Below are positions 1 to 9,007 of a stretch of 64,000 nucleotides of DNA, piece after piece; position 1 is the first letter of the stretch; each line of letters opens with the position of its first letter. The position numbers and the translations under genes were made by a program. Under the pieces are notes generated by a model. That model saw nothing but the letters and a program-made list of their open reading frames with translations. It was not told where the DNA came from and did no database searches. Where the stretch lies: NCBI GenBank assembly GCA_016721845.1, contig JADKHK010000013.1, positions 2,090,501 through 2,154,500 on the forward strand, read 5' to 3'. The DNA comes from Lysobacterales bacterium. GTDB lineage: Bacteria; Pseudomonadota; Gammaproteobacteria; Xanthomonadales; Ahniellaceae.

Positions 1-1483
1 TACCGTTCGCGTCAGGACGGCTGAGGTGCAGGTTCATCGGGGCGGCAGAGTCGTCCCAGAAGCGCATCTTCATCCAGCCTTCGGTGAAGCCGTAGTCGCC
101 GACCGGAACGTTGGCAGCGAGCTTCGAGCCCAGAACCAGCGTTTCGCCAGTGATGGCAAACGTCGCATCAAAACCACTCGGCTGGTCGAAGGTCACGACC
201 TGCGCTTCCCAATACAGCTGGGGAGTGGTGATGGTGCCCGGCAGCGTCGGCGAGAAGTCGACGCAACCATCTTCGCCGCCATCCAAGCAATCTGACGAAC
301 CGTCGTCTTCTTCACGGTTGTAGACAGCCAGACGGATATCGACCGGTGCCTTACCTGCGCCGTCCGGCGAACCGGCGAACACATTCTGGAACGGAACGAT
401 GGCCGGAGACGGCTTGTCGACGTAGCGGTTCTTGGTCGGGAAGGTCACAACCCATTCCGAAGCCAGGATCGGCGTACCGGTGCTGTCTTTCAGCACGGCG
501 TATTCATTGAAGATCGCGTCGTGCATGTAGACGGCCGAGACTGCATCGATGGCGTTAGCCGGCGAGTGCGAGGTCTGGACCAGGCTGCCGTTGTCGAACA
601 CGGTCGCGTCAGCACCCGACGAGGTCGGGAAGTTGGCGTCGGCCAGCGACGGCTGCGTGGTACCCGGAGCGCGATGCAGACGGGTCACGGTGAAGCCATC
701 GATCGCGTCCGGCGCGTAGGTCAGCTGCGTGCCGTTGGCGAAGTCGACGATCGCGGCTGCGCCGAACAGGCCGCCACCACCGTTTTCGACGGTCGGAGCA
801 ACGACGTCAGCTGCACCATTCGACTCGCTCCAGTAATCGGCCGCCGAACTCGAGTTCGTCCAGGCCGTCACGACCTGCGGGCAATTGTCCGGAATACCGA
901 GGCCGTCATGGGTGATCGCGGCCAGGCTGCCTTCGGCGTAGCCGTTGGCTGCATTCAGCACGATGCCCATTTCGATGACTTCAAGATGACCTTCGCGGGT
1001 GCGATCCAGACCATTCGGGCCGGCGTCATTGAAGTTCGAACCGCCGAAAGCAACCAGGTTGTTGTACTGGAAGTTACGGAAGGCGACATAACGGAGGCCG
1101 TTGTTGATCGGCAGCGTCGTGTTGGTCTTGATCGCCGGGACCGTGCAGCTGTTGTCGTTGGTCGTCAGGTTCGCCGGACCGGTAGCGGTAATGGAGAACA
1201 CGCCGCCCGTCCACACGTCATACGGCGACAGGTAGAGGTTGAAGTCGAGTACTTCGCGGCTGTTACGGCCTTCAACGAAGCGGACCTTGACTGCCTTGCC
1301 GTGTTCCGTCGTGTTGACGATCGACACAAGCGTCTGGTTGCCACCGTTGACGGTGTAGTAGGGGTAAATCAGAACCTGGCCGAGGCCATCGGGGTTCAGG
1401 TTCACGGCGTTGGCGACGCTCGCGATGCCCGCCACACCGGCGATGCCCGCGATGACCGCGTTCGTCAGGGCGTTCTTTTTCAT
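1..1483 (-). CDS. Large secreted protein of unknown function (3' end outside window)
   Basis: About 494 codons are open from an ATG at 1483 to the window edge; the stop lies beyond it. The start has a good ribosome binding site (AGGAG, about 7 bases upstream). The N-terminus is a classical Sec signal peptide (MKKNALTNAVIAGIAGVAG, cleavage probably after SVANA). The mature part begins LNPDGLGQVLIYPYYTVNGG and continues with VRFVEGRNSREVLDF, a pattern I associate with uncharacterised secreted proteins of Gammaproteobacteria. Few cysteines are present and no catalytic motif is recognised. It lies 138 bp downstream of the lipoprotein gene that ends the type II secretion operon, so it may be an exported or surface client of that system; this is inference from position only. 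Confidence 0.85.
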   Translation of the reverse strand, partial: MKKNALTNAVIAGIAGVAGIASVANAVNLNPDGLGQVLIYPYYTVNGGNQTLVSIVNTTEHGKAVKVRFVEGRNSREVLDFNLYLSPYDVWTGGVFSITATGPANLTTNDNSCTVPAIKTNTTLPINNGLRYVAFRNFQYNNLVAFGGSNFNDAGPNGLDRTREGHLEVIEMGIVLNAANGYAEGSLAAITHDGLGIPDNCPQVVTAWTNSSSAADYWSESNGAADVVAPTVENGGGGLFGAAAIVDFANGTQLTYAPDAIDGFTVTRLHRAPGTTQPSLADANFPTSSGADATVFDNGSLVQTSHSPANAIDAVSAVYMHDAIFNEYAVLKDSTGTPILASEWVVTFPTKNRYVDKPSPAIVPFQNVFAGSPDGAGKAPVDIRLAVYNREEDDGSSDCLDGGEDGCVDFSPTLPGTITTPQLYWEAQVVTFDQPSGFDATFAITGETLVLGSKLAANVPVGDYGFTEGWMKMRFWDDSAAPMNLHLSRPDANG

Positions 1484-1621
1484 CACAACACTCCTAAATT
1501 TGACCACAGGGCTTTTGCTTGCGACTGACTCGTCCTGATCAGCTTCTTCGGCCGCCAAGGAACAGAGCTACGCAACAGCAATCGTAATGCTAGAGGAAGG
1601 CTCGGATCAATGCAAGCCACC

Positions 1622-2110
1622 TTATCGAGCATTCTTGGGCAGATGGTACCAGACGCCATCGAACTGCAACCATTTCTCCTCGATGACGGAGGACGCTTCC
1701 TGCACGCCGGGGATTCCCGGCAGTTTGGTTTCCGCCACGATTTGCACACTGACCGTGCACGTGCTGGCGTCGTCACATTGGCGATCCATGTACTTGCCGG
1801 CAGTCCACTTGATCTGGCGGGCCTTCAGCCAATCGGCGTATTGGGCTGCGGTTTCAGTCTGGCGATAACCGGGGGTCAGGTAGGTATAGGCGCGAGCGGC
1901 GTCGCCGGCCACCAACAACTTCCAGCGGTCGGTCACGCGGCGCTCGATCGGCGCCGTCGGGTCTTCGGAAACCGCATTGGTGTCGTTGCCAATCGGCGCT
2001 GCCGTGGCGTCCGAACTCTCGGTCTTCGTCGCCGGCGCGGATGCGCAAGCGGACAACAAAGCAATTGCTGCGGCGGCGGCCAGTACACGCAGATTGATGG
2101 CTTGATTCAT
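1622..2110 (-). CDS. Small outer-membrane-type lipoprotein, unknown function
   Basis: The 162-residue product starts with a lipoprotein signal peptide whose lipobox LLSAC places the lipidated cysteine near residue 21. After a Thr/Ala/Ser-rich spacer comes a compact domain (residues 55-162) with RWKLLVAGDAARAYTYLTPGYR and a Cys pair in DRQCDDASTCTV that could form a disulfide. The fold resembles small NTF2-like periplasmic proteins, but I cannot assign a family. The gene begins 26 bp after gspD ends and is probably the last gene of the type II secretion operon. A pilotin-like role for GspD is possible but nothing in the sequence proves it. Confidence 0.8.
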   Translation of the reverse strand: MNQAINLRVLAAAAAIALLSACASAPATKTESSDATAAPIGNDTNAVSEDPTAPIERRVTDRWKLLVAGDAARAYTYLTPGYRQTETAAQYADWLKARQIKWTAGKYMDRQCDDASTCTVSVQIVAETKLPGIPGVQEASSVIEEKWLQFDGVWYHLPKNAR

Positions 2111-2136
2111 GTCGTGATCCTCTTGTGGTTCGGGCT

Positions 2137-4545
2137 TCAGGGCAACTTCTTGAGCAGCGGCTTCAGGCCCTTGAAGCGTTCGCGATAATCGTCGGTCAGG
2201 GCCTGAGCAGACTCGGCACTATCGATTACAGTGGGCGTGATCAGCACCAGCAACTCCTGGCGCAGATAGTTTTTTCCGGAGCTCCCGAAGAGCTTGCCGA
2301 TCAGTGGAATTCGGCTCAGTCCGGGAACGCCGGAGTTCGATTCGCCAGTAGTTTCGCGAATCAGTCCGCCAAGCAGCACGGTCTGCCCGCTTTGAACGGC
2401 AATCTCGGTGTCGATGGTGCGCTGGTTCACGGCCACGTTGCCGGTCGCATCCGCCGTACCTTCGGGAGTGCTTTCCTCCTGCGAAATCTCCAGATAGACC
2501 AATCCACCCGGATTGACGCGCGGCGTGACATCAAGCTTGATGCCGGTATCGCGGAACTGGACGTAGCTCTGGTTGTAGTTGCCGGTGACACCGCCCGTGT
2601 TGGTGCCGGTTCCGTTGTCGGTGCCCAATCCGGAATTGACGCCATAGGGATTGAAGACCGCGCTCACGACCGGGATCTGCTTGCCGACGTTGATCGACGC
2701 ATCCTTGTTGTTGAGCACAACCAGCGAAGGCGCCGAGAGGACTCGGGTGTTCGTCATCTTCTGCAAGGTCGACAGCAATGCCTCGGTCTCGATATTGAGG
2801 AAGGTCCAAGCGAGACCATTGGCCCCGCTGGCTGAACCGGCAAAACTGTTCCAGGCATCGCGCGACGGATTGCTCCGGCGTCCATTGCGGTAAGCGCTCT
2901 CCGGACTGCCGTTGCTGGCATTTTCGAAGAACCATTTCACACCGAAGGCAAGGTCATCGGTGAGATCCACCTGCAGCACCTTGGCCTCGATGTGCACCTG
3001 CAGCGGCACGATATCGAGACGCTTGATCGCGCCGAGAATGGAGTCGTATTCGCCCGGGGTGGCGCGAATCATCAAGGCGTTGCTCTCTTCGATCGAGGTG
3101 ATGCGGATCTCGTCGCTCTGCACGATCGAGATGCCGTCATTGCCGCTGGCCGGGCGCGGTGCACTCGCCGGCTTGGCTGCATTGTTCTTGTTGTCGGAGG
3201 TTTTGATCTCGACCGATTCGACGCCCGGAACGACGCCGCCGACACCGCTCGGCCCATTCGACGACGTGCGCGAACTGGTCTGGCCAGTAAAGATCTCGGT
3301 CAGCTTCTCGCTCAGATCGACCGCTTTCACGTTCTTCACGTAATAGACGTAGAGCTGGCTACCGGATTCACTGCCACCACGGTCGAGCTTGCGCAACCAG
3401 GCCTCGGCATCGTCGAGGTAATCGGGCTGCGGCGTGATCACCAGCACGGCATTGATGCGTTCGATCGGCAGGAAGCGGAACAATCCAGCCAATGGCGTCG
3501 GGCCGCCTTCGCCGAAGATCTTTTCGATCTCGGGCACGACCGTGCTGGCCTCCACGCGCTCCAGCGGGAACACGCCGACCGACATGCCGGCCAGCCAGTC
3601 GACATCGAAGATCTCGATGGTCTGCAGATAGGCTTCGAGGTCGGCACGGGTGCCGGCGATCAGGATCATCGCGCGGGTATTGTCGGCCTTGATGATCGAA
3701 CCCTGGCGCGCGTAAGGCTGCAGCATTTCCTGCATCGCCGTGGCCGAAATGAACTTCAGCGGCACTGCGCGGATTTCATAGCCGCGCGCTTCCAGCGCCG
3801 GTCCGGTGCGCGGGATCAGATTGCCGGGAATCGCCTGCGACACCGGCAGCACCGTGTAGCGGCCGTCCTTGTAGACGAGCGTGGCGTTGTTCCACGCCAG
3901 CAGCATTTCCAGCACGCCCATCGCCTGGTCCATGCTGATCGGCTTGGCCGTCGCAAACGTGACCTGGCCCTGGACGCCCGGCGCAACGACATAGTTCTGG
4001 CCCAGCAGGTCGCCGAGGATGGCCTTGATCACCGCCTGCAGCGATTCACCCTCGAAATTGAAGACGACATCGCCGCCTTGGGCGGGATCGGGTGGACGCC
4101 GACTTGCAGCAGATTCATTGATGAAGATACCGGTGCCGCGCTCAACAGCACGGCGCGAGTCCTCAGCCGGCGTCTCGTCGGTGTCGACTGTCGCTATCGC
4201 GCCGTTCTCGGGCACCGCGATCGCCGCTGGGGGTGTTGCCGTCGTCGCCGGTGCAGCATCCTTCGGCTCGGGAACGGGAACGATGGCGGCAGGCGCGATC
4301 GGCGCTTCCTGCGCGGCGGCCGGTGCCGCCGGTACCGGTTCGGCTACTACCGCTGGCGGCAATTCGGCCGGAAGTTGGGCAACCTCGGTTGAACCGGAAG
4401 CAACCGGCTGCGCGACTTGGCCCACGGCGGGCTGCTCGGCCTCGGTCGGCGCAGGCGCCGACGGCATGCCGTCGGCCCAGGCCGCGACCGACCAGACCAA
4501 GGCCACGCCTGCCAGCGTCAGGTTTCGGATTACGAGTTTCGGCAC
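2137..4545 (-). CDS. gspD: Type II secretion outer-membrane secretin GspD (XpsD)
   Basis: This 802-residue secretin forms the outer-membrane channel of the type II system. A Sec signal peptide ends at about AWA-DG; no lipobox cysteine is present. An unusually long Ala/Pro-rich linker (about residues 30-150) precedes the N0 domain (VVFNFEGESLQAVIKAILGD, from about 165), then N1-N3 domains with a Gly/Ser-rich insert (about 440-480). The secretin core (about 500-790) contains VPGLSRIPLIGKLFG, followed by LLVLITPTVI, both family hallmarks. It is the last structural gene of the gspE-to-D operon, as in Xanthomonas xps clusters, and starts 12 bp after the upstream gspN-like gene ends. Confidence 0.96.
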   Translation of the reverse strand: MPKLVIRNLTLAGVALVWSVAAWADGMPSAPAPTEAEQPAVGQVAQPVASGSTEVAQLPAELPPAVVAEPVPAAPAAAQEAPIAPAAIVPVPEPKDAAPATTATPPAAIAVPENGAIATVDTDETPAEDSRRAVERGTGIFINESAASRRPPDPAQGGDVVFNFEGESLQAVIKAILGDLLGQNYVVAPGVQGQVTFATAKPISMDQAMGVLEMLLAWNNATLVYKDGRYTVLPVSQAIPGNLIPRTGPALEARGYEIRAVPLKFISATAMQEMLQPYARQGSIIKADNTRAMILIAGTRADLEAYLQTIEIFDVDWLAGMSVGVFPLERVEASTVVPEIEKIFGEGGPTPLAGLFRFLPIERINAVLVITPQPDYLDDAEAWLRKLDRGGSESGSQLYVYYVKNVKAVDLSEKLTEIFTGQTSSRTSSNGPSGVGGVVPGVESVEIKTSDNKNNAAKPASAPRPASGNDGISIVQSDEIRITSIEESNALMIRATPGEYDSILGAIKRLDIVPLQVHIEAKVLQVDLTDDLAFGVKWFFENASNGSPESAYRNGRRSNPSRDAWNSFAGSASGANGLAWTFLNIETEALLSTLQKMTNTRVLSAPSLVVLNNKDASINVGKQIPVVSAVFNPYGVNSGLGTDNGTGTNTGGVTGNYNQSYVQFRDTGIKLDVTPRVNPGGLVYLEISQEESTPEGTADATGNVAVNQRTIDTEIAVQSGQTVLLGGLIRETTGESNSGVPGLSRIPLIGKLFGSSGKNYLRQELLVLITPTVIDSAESAQALTDDYRERFKGLKPLLKKLP

Positions 4546-4557
4546 GTCTCTACTCCA

Positions 4558-5277
4558 TCAATTCGTCTGTTCCGAGCGCATGCGCTCGGCTTCCTCGCGC
4601 AACTGGCGCCGACGCTCTTCAATGCGACGACGGATTTCTTCGGCGTGTGCCTGGCTCGCCGCATCGTTTTCGACGGCGGGCGCAGTCGCTGGTGGCTGAT
4701 TGATCGGCGAAACCGGCGCATCCTTGGCCGGCTCGGGGCCCGCCGCCGGCACCTTCTGGACGCCCGAGGACGATTCGTTCACGGCCAACTCGAGCGCCTG
4801 TCGACCGAGCCCCTGGCCCTCGAACGTCGCACCTCGGGGACTGACTTCGACCAGCTTCCAGCCATTTTGTTCACCGGCCAGCGGACGGCCGATGCGGATG
4901 ACCTCGGATTCGCCGGTGTCATTGTTCTTGACGATGGCCAGCTTCACGTCCGGGGTCATGATGATGCTGGTCAAGGTCGCATTGAGCGGCTTGGCCGTCG
5001 CCTCCCCCGCCGTGTCGCTGGCGTTCGCATCGGCGCTGACCGGCGTCGGCTTGCGATCCTCGTTGAAGATCGGGCGATCCAGCACGACCGCATAATCGCC
5101 CCAGGCTTCCAGCTTGAAGGTCTCGCGTTTCAGCGTCAGTGGCGCCGCCGGTTCGCCGCGCACCGATTCGGGCAGGGCATAACCCGCGCCCAAACCGAAG
5201 CGCTGCGCCAGATCGAGTCCACCGAAGGTGCCGGCCAGCGTCAACAGGCCGATGCTGATGCGTCGCGCCGGTGTCAT
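4558..5277 (-). CDS. gspN: Type II secretion inner-membrane/periplasmic protein, XpsN (GspC-like)
   Basis: The 239-residue product has a single N-terminal membrane segment (about residues 8-25), then a periplasmic domain with YAVVLDRPIFNEDRKP. The RPIF/RPLF-x-x-x-R pattern typifies the homology region of GspC/XpsN proteins that contacts the secretin. A C-terminal charged, probably helical tail (EEIRRRIEERRRQLREEAER) follows a Pro-rich stretch. It lies between gspM (4-bp ATGA overlap) and gspD, the place of xpsN in Xanthomonas. No separate gspC is present, so this protein probably links the inner-membrane platform to GspD. The name gspN versus gspC is a matter of convention. Confidence 0.75.
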   Translation of the reverse strand: MTPARRISIGLLTLAGTFGGLDLAQRFGLGAGYALPESVRGEPAAPLTLKRETFKLEAWGDYAVVLDRPIFNEDRKPTPVSADANASDTAGEATAKPLNATLTSIIMTPDVKLAIVKNNDTGESEVIRIGRPLAGEQNGWKLVEVSPRGATFEGQGLGRQALELAVNESSSGVQKVPAAGPEPAKDAPVSPINQPPATAPAVENDAASQAHAEEIRRRIEERRRQLREEAERMRSEQTN

Positions 5278-5900
5278 GACTTGCGGTCCTCCGCCGTCTT
5301 GGCCGGACCCGGCTTGCGGATGAAGCCGAACAGGTCGAAGCGGATGTCGAGGTAATTGCTGAGCTTGTTCTGTCCGGGCACCAGATAACCCTGCTGGCGG
5401 AAAATCGCGAGTTCTTCGATGAACAGGACCGGGCTCGCGCTCTCCAGGTCATAGAGGATGCCGGCGAACGGCTCTAGGTCGCAGCGCAGGCGGACCTTGA
5501 TGACCACGCGTTCGAACGGATCCGGTTCGGTCGAACGCGAATACTGATTCATGATGATCTGACAGCGCTGCGGATCAGGCGCATGGCTGCTGACGATCTG
5601 CTTCAGACGCTGGGTCAGGCCCGCGGCCGCGGCATCGAAATCGCCTTCAGGCAGGAACGCCGGATTGCCGGCCTCGAACTCGCGCACGTCCGCCAGTTGG
5701 CGATCGATCAGCGGCTTCTGGTCGGCCTTGGCCTTGAAGCGCGCATATTGGTCGCGCAGGTCGGACATTTCCGACGCGATCTCGAGATGGCGTTCGGTGA
5801 ACCACCAGTGCACGCCGAACAGGTAGACCACGGCGGCGGCGATCAGGGCCAGCAGCAACGCGAGGAAGCGACCGTTCTCAGCCTTGGGCAGGAGCTGCAT
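5274..5900 (-). CDS. gspM: Type II secretion protein GspM
   Basis: A 208-residue bitopic inner-membrane protein with one transmembrane helix (FLALLLALIAAAVVYLFGVH, about residues 12-31), a coiled-coil-like region and a C-terminal periplasmic ferredoxin-like domain. It resembles the short Xanthomonas-type GspM (T2SSM_b family). GspM binds GspL in the inner-membrane platform and stabilises the assembly ATPase complex. The gene overlaps gspL by 23 bases and the gspN-like gene by 4 (ATGA), so translation is coupled. Confidence 0.88.
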   Translation of the reverse strand: MQLLPKAENGRFLALLLALIAAAVVYLFGVHWWFTERHLEIASEMSDLRDQYARFKAKADQKPLIDRQLADVREFEAGNPAFLPEGDFDAAAAGLTQRLKQIVSSHAPDPQRCQIIMNQYSRSTEPDPFERVVIKVRLRCDLEPFAGILYDLESASPVLFIEELAIFRQQGYLVPGQNKLSNYLDIRFDLFGFIRKPGPAKTAEDRKS

Positions 5901-7029
5901 CAGCGCCCTCCGCGGACTTCACGCGGGCGCGCGCCTGAATCATGAACTGTTCCTTCTGGGTGCGCTGGTCCGGCGTGATGGCGCCCTGCAGGGCCGGTCC
6001 TTCGATCAGGGTCGACTTCTGCAGGATCGTGATCAGGGCCGAAGCTTCGGCGCTCACGCCCTGGATCTGCACTTCGCCGCGATTCACCGACAACCGCTGC
6101 AGCGCGGTATTTTCCGGCAGACGTTCGGTCAGGTCGCGCACCAAGTCGATGGCGACCGGATGCGTCTGCTTCATTTCGGTCAGGAAATTTGCACCCGAGA
6201 CCGCCTCCGCAAGCTCCTTTTCCAGCGCGCCGACACGACGTGCCTCGACCTTGATGCCGTCGACCTCGGCCTGCAGGTCTTCGAGCGCCCGTTCGCGATT
6301 GCGGATCGACGTCGACATGGCCGTCCAGGCCAGCACGACGACCGCGGCCGCGAGCATCCAGTTCAGGAAACGGTCGCGTTGCGACCGTTCGCCACGCGCT
6401 TCCTGCGGCAACAGGTTGTAGCCGTTGCGGCGTCCATCGGAGGCCAGCGTATCGATCGCGTCCAGCGCCAGTCCGGCCGCTTGCACCGGCGCCAGCGCCG
6501 CGTCCACGGCGGCACGCGGTGCGATCAGCAGATCGATGCCGATCTGTCGGCCAGTCACGTCGCGACGCACGATGCGGTGATCGAAGCGCACCTGCTCCGG
6601 CTTGAACGGTGTCTGCCGGTCCATCTCGAAAGCCAGCACCTGGGCCAGATTGTCCTCGGCCGCCAGCGGCAGCGACAAATGCCGTTCGAGCACCCCGCGA
6701 CCCGCCAACACCAGCACCAGATCGGCCGGCACTTCGCTGCGCGCACGCAAGCGCGTGACTGCGGACTGCCAGTCTTCCGGCGCGGCATCGGCGGGCAGCG
6801 CGATGCCGTCGGCCGCGTCATCACCCGGGATGCGCCGAACCGTCCAGCCGCCTTCCGCCACTCGCTCGACGCGCAACTCGTCACGCCGCTCGACCAAGGC
6901 CGAACGCAGGCGTTCCGGCAGCAATGCAGCCAGTTCCTGGCCCCACCAGTCGAGGAACCGGCGCAGCCCGCTATTGCGGTAAGCGGTTCGCCAGCGGGCG
7001 AGTCGCTTGCTGAGAATATTGTCGGGCAT
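5878..7029 (-). CDS. gspL: Type II secretion protein GspL (PilM/PilN-like)
   Basis: The product has 383 residues. I choose the ATG at 7029 (MPDNILSKRL) because it overlaps the gspK stop as TGATG; a longer in-frame extension lies inside gspK. The N-terminal cytoplasmic actin-like region (about 1-215) recruits GspE. One membrane helix (FLNWMLAAAVVVLAWTAMST, 221-240) leads to a coiled coil and a periplasmic ferredoxin-like domain (about 290-370). It partners GspM, encoded immediately downstream. Confidence 0.92.
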   Translation of the reverse strand: MPDNILSKRLARWRTAYRNSGLRRFLDWWGQELAALLPERLRSALVERRDELRVERVAEGGWTVRRIPGDDAADGIALPADAAPEDWQSAVTRLRARSEVPADLVLVLAGRGVLERHLSLPLAAEDNLAQVLAFEMDRQTPFKPEQVRFDHRIVRRDVTGRQIGIDLLIAPRAAVDAALAPVQAAGLALDAIDTLASDGRRNGYNLLPQEARGERSQRDRFLNWMLAAAVVVLAWTAMSTSIRNRERALEDLQAEVDGIKVEARRVGALEKELAEAVSGANFLTEMKQTHPVAIDLVRDLTERLPENTALQRLSVNRGEVQIQGVSAEASALITILQKSTLIEGPALQGAITPDQRTQKEQFMIQARARVKSAEGADAAPAQG

Positions 7030-7919
7030 CAACCGGCGCTCCCTTCGCGCCATTGCAGAATGGTGTAGGCACGCGCACCAGCGGCACCGCCCAATCGGAT
7101 CGTGGCGTCCACCTGGGTCCACGCCCCATTCGCCAGAGTGGCTTTGGATCGGACAGTATAGGTGACGCCGCCGCCGCCGGTCAGCAGGGGCGTGCCATCG
7201 GGCAGCGTCAGGGTGGCCCCGGCCGGGTCACCCGGCTGGATTTGCGAACGCATCGCGATCATTTGCTCGGCCATTTGCGGGCTCATGCCCGGAAAGCTGG
7301 ACAACACCGCCAACGAGGCCGAGCCGGCGTTCGGCTGCGCCGACCCGCCCCAGATCGTCAGATCCGGCTCCAGTCGGCGGTACAGCTCGTAGTCCATGCC
7401 CATCACCTGCTGCAGCTCGCCCACGGTCTGGAAACCGTTGTCGGCGGCACCGTAGGGATAGCCCTCGCGCTCGTAGTCGACATCTTCGGCCCCCATCGGC
7501 TGGGTCAGATCATCGGCGTCGCGCCAGTCGAGCACGGCGTCGGCGATTTGCTGGGCGAACTGTTCATCCAGTCCGGATGCCACCAGGAATCGCTGCAGCA
7601 CCGGTCCGTCCACCGCATTGAGGTCGATCTTGCCGGACTCGTCCTGGACGGCGACATTGATCTTCGCGCCCTCGAACTCGAAATCGTAGCCGCGGCCATC
7701 GCTGGCCCAGCGCGTCAGCGGGTCCGGATTGCGCAGCTCCCAAATCGCCCGCGAGATCCCGACTTCGGCCATGTAGCGGGCACGCGTCGATTCGGCCAGA
7801 TGGCGCGCCTGCAAGGCCTCGGTCCGGGCGATGACCGCGAAACCGGCCAACAGCACGGCCAGCAGCAGCAGTACCCAGATGACCACGATGAACGCGATGC
7901 CGCGGGAAGCAGAGCGCAT
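7029..7919 (-). CDS. gspK: Type II secretion minor pseudopilin GspK
   Basis: GspK (296 residues) caps the pseudopilus with GspI and GspJ. The N-terminus RGIAFIVVIWVLLLLAVLL is a prepilin-like helix after a cleavable basic leader. As usual for GspK, the Glu at mature position 5 found in other pseudopilins is absent. A large globular domain follows, with LNAVDGPVLQRFL and AVLDWRDADD, typical of the GspK alpha domain. It sits 3 bases after gspJ and overlaps gspL by one base. Confidence 0.94.
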   Translation of the reverse strand: MRSASRGIAFIVVIWVLLLLAVLLAGFAVIARTEALQARHLAESTRARYMAEVGISRAIWELRNPDPLTRWASDGRGYDFEFEGAKINVAVQDESGKIDLNAVDGPVLQRFLVASGLDEQFAQQIADAVLDWRDADDLTQPMGAEDVDYEREGYPYGAADNGFQTVGELQQVMGMDYELYRRLEPDLTIWGGSAQPNAGSASLAVLSSFPGMSPQMAEQMIAMRSQIQPGDPAGATLTLPDGTPLLTGGGGVTYTVRSKATLANGAWTQVDATIRLGGAAGARAYTILQWREGSAG

Positions 7920-7922
7920 CGG

Positions 7923-8594
7923 TCAGCCTCCGGGCTTCAACGAGTCGTAGAAGGGGTCGTAGAAGCCGGCGTTGGCCGAGTTCGCCAGCACCGGGACGAC
8001 GATCTCGGGCCAGACGTAACCGCTGTCCGCGTCCATGTCGAACTTCATCCGCACCAGCACCGGTTGCGTGCCGGGTTCGTCCCATTCTTCTTCCCAGTCG
8101 CCGAGCTTGCCGGTCTCGTCCAGCCCGCGATACTCGAAGCGGGCGCTGCGGATGCCTTCGATCAGCACCACCGGATCGCGCTCGGCGTCACGGTGCTGGT
8201 CGGGGTCATAGCCGTTGAGCAATTCGTGCGCGAACACCAGTTCGCGGCCACCGCCGCGACCGGGACGCAATTCCAGCGTCTGCAGATAGGCACCGCCGCG
8301 ACTCAGATAACCCGGCATCGGCGCGACGAAGCGCATGACATCGGCGTCACCCTCGAAGGTGCGGGTTTCGCCCGTGCTCTTGTCGACCGGATACGGCAGG
8401 GCCAGGGCGTTGCGGATCTGGCGACGGATGAATTCCTGCGCCACGCGCACCCGATTGGTACGGTCGATCAAGGCTTCGCCGCTGCGCGCGGCCTTGGTCG
8501 CCGTGGTGATGCCCGCCCAGGCGCCGGCGATCAGCATCCCGAGCAGCAGGATCGTCAGCAGCAACTCGATCAGTGTGAAGCCGCGCCTGCGCAT
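7923..8594 (-). CDS. gspJ: Type II secretion minor pseudopilin GspJ
   Basis: The 223-residue pseudopilin begins MRRRGFTLIELLLTILLLGM, an ideal type III prepilin signal (cleavage between G and F, Glu at mature position 5). I take the ATG at 8594, which overlaps the gspI stop as TGATG; a longer reading lies inside gspI. The C-terminal beta-rich globular region includes GRGGGRELVFAHELL. It acts in the pseudopilus tip complex with GspI and GspK. Confidence 0.93.
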   Translation of the reverse strand: MRRRGFTLIELLLTILLLGMLIAGAWAGITTATKAARSGEALIDRTNRVRVAQEFIRRQIRNALALPYPVDKSTGETRTFEGDADVMRFVAPMPGYLSRGGAYLQTLELRPGRGGGRELVFAHELLNGYDPDQHRDAERDPVVLIEGIRSARFEYRGLDETGKLGDWEEEWDEPGTQPVLVRMKFDMDADSGYVWPEIVVPVLANSANAGFYDPFYDSLKPGG

Positions 8595-9007
8595 CAACCA
8601 CCGATCCCGGGCTGGACTGCCCGCACCGTCACGAATTTCGAGGAGCGTTCGGTCTGCCCATTGCCCCACCGCACCACCACTTCGATCCGGTACAACTCGA
8701 GCGGTGCAGCCCCCTCGAAGCGCGCGGCGTCAGCCGGCGGCTCCCAGTCGCTGACCTGCATGTCCCAACGGTATTTCCGGTCGAACTTGCCGCTGCTGGC
8801 ACCGGGTTCGATCTTGGCATCGATCCCGGCCGCGTCCATCAGGCTCTGTGCCCACAGTGCTGCTTCGGTCTGCTCGGCGGCGCGACGGGCGTTGCGCATG
8901 CCGCTGGAGGCGACGTCCATCATCACCGCGAACCCGAGCGCGAACACCATGAATGCCGCGAGCATCTCGATCAAGGTGAAGCCCTGCTGGCGCACATCGC
9001 CACGCAT
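8594..9007 (-). CDS. gspI: Type II secretion minor pseudopilin GspI
   Basis: The 137-residue pseudopilin has the leader MRGDVRQQG followed by FTLIEMLAAFMVFALGF. The ATG at 9007 overlaps the gspH stop by one base (TGATG), the same coupling used throughout this operon. GspI nucleates the pseudopilus tip with GspJ and GspK. The mature domain is small, as expected for the family. Confidence 0.92.
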   Translation of the reverse strand: MRGDVRQQGFTLIEMLAAFMVFALGFAVMMDVASSGMRNARRAAEQTEAALWAQSLMDAAGIDAKIEPGASSGKFDRKYRWDMQVSDWEPPADAARFEGAAPLELYRIEVVVRWGNGQTERSSKFVTVRAVQPGIGG

